Shown one piece after another: positions 58,025 through 64,000 of a stretch of 64,000 bases of DNA. The stretch's first letter is position 1. Every line of letters starts with the position of its first letter. This stretch comes from Peribacillus asahii. Its GTDB lineage: Bacteria > Bacillota > Bacilli > Bacillales > DSM-1321. The position numbers were made by a program, and so were the translations under genes. Below the pieces are notes generated by a model. It saw only the letters and a list, made by a program, of their open reading frames with translations. It searched no databases and was not told the DNA's origin. Location: contig NZ_QWVS01000020.1 of assembly GCF_003570725.1 (NCBI RefSeq), positions 1 through 64,000 on the forward strand, given 5' to 3'.

Positions 58025-58402
58025 ATCGAAACAAAAAGAATGAGCTTCGCCATCCTATACGGTGTTAGCACCATTTTTGTTTTAGCGCTAATTGCCAGTC
58101 TTATCTTCTCTACATTACTTCGCTTCACAGCATTAACAGAATCGTCCATAAGTCTCGTTGTAATGATTGTCACATTTTTATCGATTTTCATCGGGGGCTT
58201 TGTATCAGGAGGAAAAGGTAGAAAGCAAGGAATCCTACTCGGTGGAGGCACCGGAATTGTCTACTTAGCGATTATTTTATTATTTCAATATTTAGGACAT
58301 GATTCATTATTTTCTGCAAAGCAATGGGTTTCTTATGGATGCTTCGTTGTGACCGCTACAATGGGAGGGATACTTGGAGTAAATATAAGCAAAGGAGAAT
58401 AA
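58025..58402 (+). CDS. yrzE: YrzE/TIGR04086 family membrane protein, possible ATC start
   Basis: 120-125 residues with four hydrophobic helices (about residues 10-35, 44-66, 76-95 and 103-120 from the upstream start) and the motif GGFVSGGKGRKQGILLGGGTG. The first ATG is at 58040, but the only SD (GGGGGG) is 22 bases from it. The in-frame codon at the right spacing (seven bases) is ATC 58025, giving a short polar start (ETKR) before the ATG. I give the longer form with this doubt; 58040 is the conservative start. Gene order yrbG-yrzE-yajC matches B. subtilis. Function is unknown. Confidence 0.75.
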   Translation: METKRMSFAILYGVSTIFVLALIASLIFSTLLRFTALTESSISLVVMIVTFLSIFIGGFVSGGKGRKQGILLGGGTGIVYLAIILLFQYLGHDSLFSAKQWVSYGCFVVTATMGGILGVNISKGE

Positions 58403-58440
58403 AGAAACCGAGCGGGAATCCGCTCGGTTTCTTTATTCTT
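58399..58440. terminator. Bidirectional terminator between yrzE and yajC
   Basis: AAAGAAACCGAGCGG and its exact complement enclose GAAT. It ends both convergent genes. Confidence 0.92.
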
Positions 58441-58720
58441 AAGCTTCTGCCTTCTCAGGCACACTTTCAACGACTTCGCGAATAGCTTGTCTGTCAAAAG
58501 TTAATTTTGTACCATCTGGTGATTTAATAACCACTTTTAATTCATCAATTGAATCGACTGTTCCATGTAAGCCGCCAATCGTCACCACTTTATCGCCTTT
58601 TTTCAAGCTGCTTTGCATTTCTTTAACAGCATTTTGACGTTTCTTTTGTGGACGAATAAGCAAGAAATAGAACAATACAAACATAATTAGTAATGGTGCT
58701 AATTGTACTAAACTGTCCAT
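58439..58720 (-). CDS. yajC: Preprotein translocase subunit YajC
   Basis: 93 residues. One N-terminal membrane helix (about 5-23), then the conserved FYFLLIRPQKKRQNAVKEMQ and LKKGDKVVTIGGLHGTVDSI. It joins SecDF in the holo-translocon. SD AAAGGAG precedes ATG 58720. It follows tgt by about 33 bases; the tgt-yajC pairing is common across bacteria. Confidence 0.94.
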   Translation of the reverse strand: MDSLVQLAPLLIMFVLFYFLLIRPQKKRQNAVKEMQSSLKKGDKVVTIGGLHGTVDSIDELKVVIKSPDGTKLTFDRQAIREVVESVPEKAEA

Positions 58721-58753
58721 ATGTAATCTCCTTTCTACGTAATATGTATGGAA

Positions 58754-59908
<1,155 letters not shown>

Positions 59909-59925
59909 TCAAGAGCCATTCACTC

Positions 59926-60954
59926 TTATTTAATAAACATTGCATCTCCAAAACTAAAGAACCTGTATTTTTCTTCCACAGCTATATTATAGGCATGAAG
60001 CACGTTCTCTCGACCAGCGAGCGCACTAATCAGCATAATTAACGTAGATTTAGGCAGATGGAAATTGGTAATCATAGCGTCAATTCCTTTAAATTCATAG
60101 CCGGGATAAATAAAAATACTTGTCCAACCACTTTCTTCTTTAAACACGCCATTATGACGAGAAGCAATCGTTTCCAGTGTTCTCGTTGAAGTGGTTCCAA
60201 CTGTAATAATGCGTCCGCCATTCGCTTTCACTTCATTTAACAGATGAGCCGTATCCGCTGTCATTTGATAAAATTCTGAGTGCATATCATGGTCATCAAT
60301 ATCCTCGACATTTACCGGACGAAATGTACCAAGGCCAACATGAAGCGTAATAAAGGCAATATGAACGCCCATCTCCTTCACCTTCGCTAACAGCTCTTTC
60401 GTAAAATGAAGTCCGGCTGTTGGCGCTGCTGCTGAACCACGTTCTCGTGCATATACCGTCTGATAACGGTCTTGGTCATCCAGTTGCTCTTTAATATAAG
60501 GAGGTAATGGCATTTCCCCTAATTCCTCAAGCACTTCATAAAAAATCCCATCATACTGAAATCGTAACATGCGTCCACCGTGCTCAAGTACACCTGTGCA
60601 AACAGCCTTTAATTTCCCATCTCCAAAGACAATCGTTGAGCCTTCTTTAATTCGTTTCGCTGGTTTCACAAGCGTTTCCCATTCATCATCTTGCTGCTGT
60701 TTTAATAACAGCACTTCTATATTAGCACCCGTATCTTCCTTGCTTCCATGCAGGCGCGCAGGCAGTACCTTCGTATCATTTAATACTAAGCAGTCGCCTG
60801 GCTGCAGATACTCTGTAATATGTTTGAATACATCGTGCTGTATGTCTCCCGTCTCTTTATCTAACACCATCAGTCTGCTTGCTTCCCTATTTTCCAATGG
60901 GACTTGAGCAATCAATTCCTCCGGCAAATGAAAATCAAATAAATCTAATTTCAC
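59926..60954 (-). CDS. queA: S-adenosylmethionine:tRNA ribosyltransferase-isomerase QueA
   Basis: 342 residues. It moves the ribosyl part of SAM onto preQ1-tRNA, making epoxyqueuosine. Family motifs include [20 protein letters not shown] at the start, [28 protein letters not shown] and [12 protein letters not shown]. The reading frame opens at GTG 60963; I prefer GTG 60954 (MKLDLFDF) from the family start and length, though the SD (GAGGAAG) suits neither perfectly. Upstream lies a 150-base gap with the second copy of a 12-base repeat. Confidence 0.93.
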   Translation of the reverse strand: MKLDLFDFHLPEELIAQVPLENREASRLMVLDKETGDIQHDVFKHITEYLQPGDCLVLNDTKVLPARLHGSKEDTGANIEVLLLKQQQDDEWETLVKPAKRIKEGSTIVFGDGKLKAVCTGVLEHGGRMLRFQYDGIFYEVLEELGEMPLPPYIKEQLDDQDRYQTVYARERGSAAAPTAGLHFTKELLAKVKEMGVHIAFITLHVGLGTFRPVNVEDIDDHDMHSEFYQMTADTAHLLNEVKANGGRIITVGTTSTRTLETIASRHNGVFKEESGWTSIFIYPGYEFKGIDAMITNFHLPKSTLIMLISALAGRENVLHAYNIAVEEKYRFFSFGDAMFIK

Positions 60955-61002
60955 TTCTTCCACTTCCTCATAAGTTCAATCTTGAAGTATCTTTCATACT
61001 TA

Positions 61003-61014
61003 GGCTATGTTACT
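61003..61014. repeat. GGCTATGTTACT motif, copy 2
   Basis: Exact 12-base match to 46782-46793 and 63588-63599. It lies in the gap upstream of queA. Confidence 0.5.
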
Positions 61015-61116
61015 TCATTATGTTAATTCATGCGCTTTTTCGGGACTGTTCGACTGTTCATATGGAATCTTTGTTTTTAGATAAGCAAAAAAACACCACA
61101 GTATGTAACAGAGCCA

Positions 61117-61323
61117 TTATTTAAACCTTCCAATAACATAAAAAATCGCCGATAAAATCAAGCTGACAATAATCGACGTGACAATCGGAAAATAAAACGT
61201 TGTATTCTCTTTTTTAATGACAATATCACCTGGAAGTTTACCAAGATTAATAAATTTCATCGCAAAGCCAATAATAAAAAGAATAACACCAAGAGTCATC
61301 AAAATCTTAGGTAGCCCTGTCAT
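61117..61323 (-). CDS. yrzS: YrzS, DUF2905 family small membrane protein
   Basis: 68 residues with two helices (about 8-27 and 44-64) joined by [17 protein letters not shown], the family signature. ATG 61323 overlaps the ruvB stop as ATGA, so it is translated after ruvB. It is found next to ruvB in many Firmicutes. Function is unknown. Confidence 0.88.
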   Translation of the reverse strand: MTGLPKILMTLGVILFIIGFAMKFINLGKLPGDIVIKKENTTFYFPIVTSIIVSLILSAIFYVIGRFK

Positions 61324-62318
61324 TTCGGCACCTCCATTTGAAAATGCTCATATACAAGAGGTGTGGCTATTCGACCACGAGGGGTTCTCTGTAAGAAACC
61401 AATTTGTAATAAATACGGTTCATATACATCTTCAATCGTGTGAGCTTCTTCTCCGATTGTCGCCGCAATCGTTTCTAGCCCTACTGGTCCACCGCGGAAT
61501 TTTTCTATAATTCCTCTTAGAAGCTTATGATCAATATGATCAAGGCCTAGGCGATCAACTTGTAAAAGCTCTAAAGCATAGTCAGCTAGTTCCTTTGTAA
61601 TTGTACCATCCCCACGCACTTGAGCAAAATCTCGTACTCTTCGAAGCAAGCGATTGGCAATTCGAGGCGTACCGCGTGATCTTCTCGCGATTTCCCCTGC
61701 AGCTTGCACATCCATTTCTGTATCCATAATAACCGACGTTCGCATGACGATATCTGTTAATTGATACTCCGTATAATATTCTAAGCGACTCAATACACCA
61801 AAGCGATCACGTAACGGGGCCGATAAAGCACCGGCTCTTGTCGTAGCTCCAACTAAAGTAAAAGGCGGAAGGTCAATCCGTATTGAACGCGCCTCAGGTC
61901 CTTTCCCAATAACAATATCAAGACAAAAATCCTCCATAGCAGGGTACAATACCTCTTCTACAGCACGCGGCAAACGATGAATTTCATCAATAAATAACAC
62001 ATCTCCTGGTTCAAGCGCACTTAGGATCGCTGCCAAATCACCAGGCCTTTCGATAGCTGGTCCAGATGTTGTACGAATATTTACGCCCATTTCATTCGCA
62101 ATAATAACCGCTAATGTCGTTTTCCCAAGACCCGGTGGTCCATATAATAGTACATGATCGAGTGTTTCTTCACGCATCCGTGCGGCTTCAATAAACACAC
62201 TTAAATTCGCCTTGACCTTATCTTGGCCAATATATTGCTGTAATGTTTGTGGTCGCAAGCTCTGTTCAAAGGACAGTTCGTTCGAATCAACCTCCTGATT
62301 CACTATTCTCTCCTCCAT
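61320..62318 (-). CDS. ruvB: Holliday junction branch migration ATPase RuvB
   Basis: 332 residues. Walker [15 protein letters not shown], Walker [11 protein letters not shown], sensor [20 protein letters not shown] and the C-terminal winged helix with [15 protein letters not shown] and [12 protein letters not shown]. It works with RuvA 11 bases upstream. Bacillus lacks RuvC; RecU is the usual resolvase, and none is in this window. Confidence 0.97.
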   Translation of the reverse strand: MEERIVNQEVDSNELSFEQSLRPQTLQQYIGQDKVKANLSVFIEAARMREETLDHVLLYGPPGLGKTTLAVIIANEMGVNIRTTSGPAIERPGDLAAILSALEPGDVLFIDEIHRLPRAVEEVLYPAMEDFCLDIVIGKGPEARSIRIDLPPFTLVGATTRAGALSAPLRDRFGVLSRLEYYTEYQLTDIVMRTSVIMDTEMDVQAAGEIARRSRGTPRIANRLLRRVRDFAQVRGDGTITKELADYALELLQVDRLGLDHIDHKLLRGIIEKFRGGPVGLETIAATIGEEAHTIEDVYEPYLLQIGFLQRTPRGRIATPLVYEHFQMEVPK

Positions 62319-62329
62319 TACGCCACCCC

Positions 62330-62935
62330 TTATCTTAACATCATTTGTAATGCTTTTTTAATATATTGCTCCGTTGTGAATGTCTCTGCACCAAGCTGCT
62401 TTGCTACTTTTTGTACTTCTTTATCCGAATAACCTAATGCCTTTAAGGCAAGAATGGCTTCATCTAGTTCCGTTGACTTCGTTTCTATGCGCTCACTCGG
62501 TTCATGAAATAAACTCGGAAAAGCATCGGGAATAATATGTTCCAGTTTCCCTTTTAAGTCCAAAATCATTTGGCGTGCTGTTTTCTTCCCAACACCTGGG
62601 AACTTCACAAGAAATGATTCATCCTCCTGCTCAATAGCCTGAACCACTTGATCAACTTGACCAGATGCTAAAATAGCAAGCGCCCCTTTCGGACCAATTC
62701 CCGTTACACCTAAGAGTTTCATAAATAACGCCTTTTCTTGACGTGTTTGAAATCCGTAAAGTGCAATTAAATCTTCTCGAACATACTGATATAAATAAAT
62801 TTGAATTTCTTTTTTTAATTGATTGGAAAAAACAAAAGGATTTGGTGTAACAACCTGATACCCAATTCCCCCATTTTCTACCACTATGTATTCCGGTCCA
62901 ATATAGTCGACCATTCCTTTTAAATAATCATACAA
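62330..62935 (-). CDS. ruvA: Holliday junction DNA-binding protein RuvA
   Basis: 201 residues. Domain I OB-fold (1-65), domain II with two helix-hairpin-helix motifs ([33 protein letters not shown]) and domain III that binds RuvB (about 150-201). It starts at TTG 62935 with GGGGAG about nine bases upstream; the family start fits this codon. Confidence 0.95.
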   Translation of the reverse strand: MYDYLKGMVDYIGPEYIVVENGGIGYQVVTPNPFVFSNQLKKEIQIYLYQYVREDLIALYGFQTRQEKALFMKLLGVTGIGPKGALAILASGQVDQVVQAIEQEDESFLVKFPGVGKKTARQMILDLKGKLEHIIPDAFPSLFHEPSERIETKSTELDEAILALKALGYSDKEVQKVAKQLGAETFTTEQYIKKALQMMLR

Positions 62936-63014
62936 ATCTCTTCTCTCCCCGATTTTGCTGTATCTCTCATTGTACCATAGATTGAGGAATTTACGGAAGG
63001 AAGAATCTATTATC

Positions 63015-63521
63015 CTAATGAGCGGAGTTAGAAGGCATCGAATATACTCTATATTCCTTGATTAAGTTAGTAAATTGCTCCTTACTGATAATCGGAATAC
63101 CTTGCTGTAATTCCTCTTGTTGATAGGCCTCAAGCTTTCCAACATCCAATTGAAAGAAAGTATGAATCACTTTTTCATACTCTGGTTTTCCATTAAAAAT
63201 AGACAACGTTCCATCTTCTGTCATGCCGAAATAACCGTTCGCTTTAAGCAAAGGAGAAATATCATTTTCGAATTTATGCAGTACAAGATGTTCTTTTGTC
63301 TGTTCAACAATTTGCCACTCTCGATATTTTTTTTGAAACTGAGCCATCGACCCAATGACTTCCATTACTTTTTCTTCGCTCAGCTCTCCATCTAAATATT
63401 CGCGTTGAAGAATAACCTTTGTTTCAACAGGCTGGTACTCTTGAATCGATCGTTCTGCTGATCCCTTCCAGACGAAGGAAAAAAACAGGAACATGAAACA
63501 AGCTAGAATTCGTATTATCAT
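63015..63521 (-). CDS. bofC: Forespore regulator of the sigma-K checkpoint BofC
   Basis: 168 residues. An N-terminal signal peptide (about 1-23) sends it into the space between forespore and mother cell, where BofC tempers SpoIVB signalling to the pro-sigma-K protease. Family sequence includes [17 protein letters not shown] and [20 protein letters not shown] 63521 has AGAGGTG six bases upstream; GTG three codons before overlaps the SD. The B. subtilis order bofC-csbX-ruvA is kept except that csbX is absent. Confidence 0.92.
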   Translation of the reverse strand: MIIRILACFMFLFFSFVWKGSAERSIQEYQPVETKVILQREYLDGELSEEKVMEVIGSMAQFQKKYREWQIVEQTKEHLVLHKFENDISPLLKANGYFGMTEDGTLSIFNGKPEYEKVIHTFFQLDVGKLEAYQQEELQQGIPIISKEQFTNLIKEYRVYSMPSNSAH

Positions 63522-63587
63522 AACCCTCACCTCTTGCGGTAGCTGCTTTTTTTATTAGTGTGACCGAATACAAGCTTTTTAACCAAA

Positions 63588-63599
63588 GGCTATGTTACT
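63588..63599. repeat. GGCTATGTTACT motif, copy 3
   Basis: Exact 12-base match to the copies at 46782 and 61003, in the gap between bofC and the coxA-like gene. Confidence 0.5.
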
Positions 63600-63622
63600 G
63601 AATATTGTTTAACAAAGGTAAA

Positions 63623-63656
63623 CAAAAAAGGACTGACTCCAAGATTGAAGTCAGTT
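63623..63656 (-). terminator. Terminator after the coxA-like gene
   Basis: ACTGACT and AGTCAGT arms with flanking partial pairing; a run of six T follows on the minus strand. Confidence 0.8.
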
Positions 63657-63664
63657 CATGTTAA

Positions 63665-64000
63665 TTACCTAAGATGATCTTCGTGAATGTCCAGATTATC
63701 GAATAAATCATCTGCATCTAAAATTACGCCGTCTGTCGGACCTCCATCACGTAAATTGTTGTCAAGTGTCATCGTGCGGTAATATACCCCTGTATCTGTT
63801 GTTACATGAAGAGTTCGACCTTTAACAAGTGGCTGTACTTGTTCGATAATAACATTCTTAATCGCTCTTGATTGTGCATAACTATCAAGTAAAACCGTTA
63901 CAAGTACATCCTTTTGCATCACAATTGCCCGAGTATCCTTCACATTTGGAATAGAATTAACCTGACGATTAATACGATCGACGAGATTACCTTCATAAGA
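63665..64000 (-). CDS. YhcN/YlaJ family sporulation protein, C-terminal part (coxA-like)
   Basis: The frame is open from the right edge to a stop at 63665, giving 111 residues of a longer protein; GTG/ATG codons near 63943 are internal. The sequence RINRQVNSIPNVKDTRAIVM, then KDVLVTVLLD, is the typical YhcN/YlaJ domain with its IPxVxxAxV pattern. The end is acidic (DADDLFDNLDIHEDHLR). B. subtilis has coxA (yrbB), a spore cortex protein of this family, close to bofC. The signal peptide or lipobox would lie outside the window. Confidence 0.75.
   Translation of the reverse strand, partial: SYEGNLVDRINRQVNSIPNVKDTRAIVMQKDVLVTVLLDSYAQSRAIKNVIIEQVQPLVKGRTLHVTTDTGVYYRTMTLDNNLRDGGPTDGVILDADDLFDNLDIHEDHLR

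Overview
The window comes from a low-GC, endospore-forming member of the Bacillaceae. Most of it keeps the gene order of the Bacillus subtilis 'yrh/yrr/yrv/yrb' chromosomal arm: mccAB-mtnN-yrrT, pbpI, greA, trhP1/2-trmR, mltG, alaS, recD2, mnmA-yrvO-cymR, rarA, tcdA, 6S RNA, aspS-hisS, rel, apt, recJ, secDF, comN, spoVB, yajC-tgt-queA, ruvAB, bofC. It is not B. subtilis itself: udk, glnQHMP and csbX are missing from their usual places, and a block of about 12 kb sits between rarA and tcdA. Sporulation is indicated by spoVB, bofC, two CotB-like coat proteins and a YhcN/YlaJ-type protein. Many genes start with TTG or GTG behind strong Shine-Dalgarno (SD) sequences; I moved starts accordingly and say where.

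Layout. 1-4.3 kb: an unidentified acidic protein cut by the left edge, then the reverse transsulfuration/SAM-recycling operon yrrT-mtnN-mccA-mccB-yrhC. 4.5-8.1 kb: yrzA, yrrS, the class B PBP pbpI, greA. 8.1-8.6 kb: a gene-less stretch with three strong hairpins where udk would be expected. 8.6-14.1 kb: trhP2, trhP1 and trmR (tRNA wobble uridine), mltG, yrzB, ruvX, ireB-like yrzL. 14.2-19.1 kb: alaS behind a T-box leader, yrrI, three small genes. 19.3-26.8 kb: recD2, yrrB, mnmA, yrvO, cymR, rarA. 26.8-38.8 kb: the accessory block, holding a 45-codon membrane-protein gene behind a probable c-di-GMP-I riboswitch, an ArsB-type transporter, two convergent CotB-like genes, an MFS transporter, a secreted subtilase with Ig-like repeats and a complete branched-chain amino acid ABC operon. 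38.9-44.9 kb: tcdA, an M20 peptidase, 6S RNA, aspS, hisS with a His T-box, a small HTH-like protein. 45-64 kb: a cell-wall amidase, dtd, rel, apt, recJ, secDF, comN, spoVB, yrbG, yrzE, yajC, tgt, queA, yrzS, ruvB, ruvA, bofC and the C-terminal part of a coxA-like gene cut by the right edge.

How the genes work together. Translation fidelity dominates: three aminoacyl-tRNA synthetases, Dtd, and enzymes for four tRNA modifications (mo5U34 by TrhP1/2-TrmR, s2U34 by YrvO-MnmA, ct6A37 by TcdA, Q34 by Tgt-QueA). CymR at 25 kb is, by homology, the cysteine repressor of the mcc operon at 1-4 kb. RecD2, RarA, RecJ, RuvAB and RuvX form a scattered recombination/repair set. MltG, PbpI, the SH3-amidase and SpoVB act on peptidoglycan. 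I saw no insertion sequence, prophage, CRISPR array, tRNA or rRNA gene. The most notable new item is the riboswitch plus small membrane protein at 26.9-27.2 kb.
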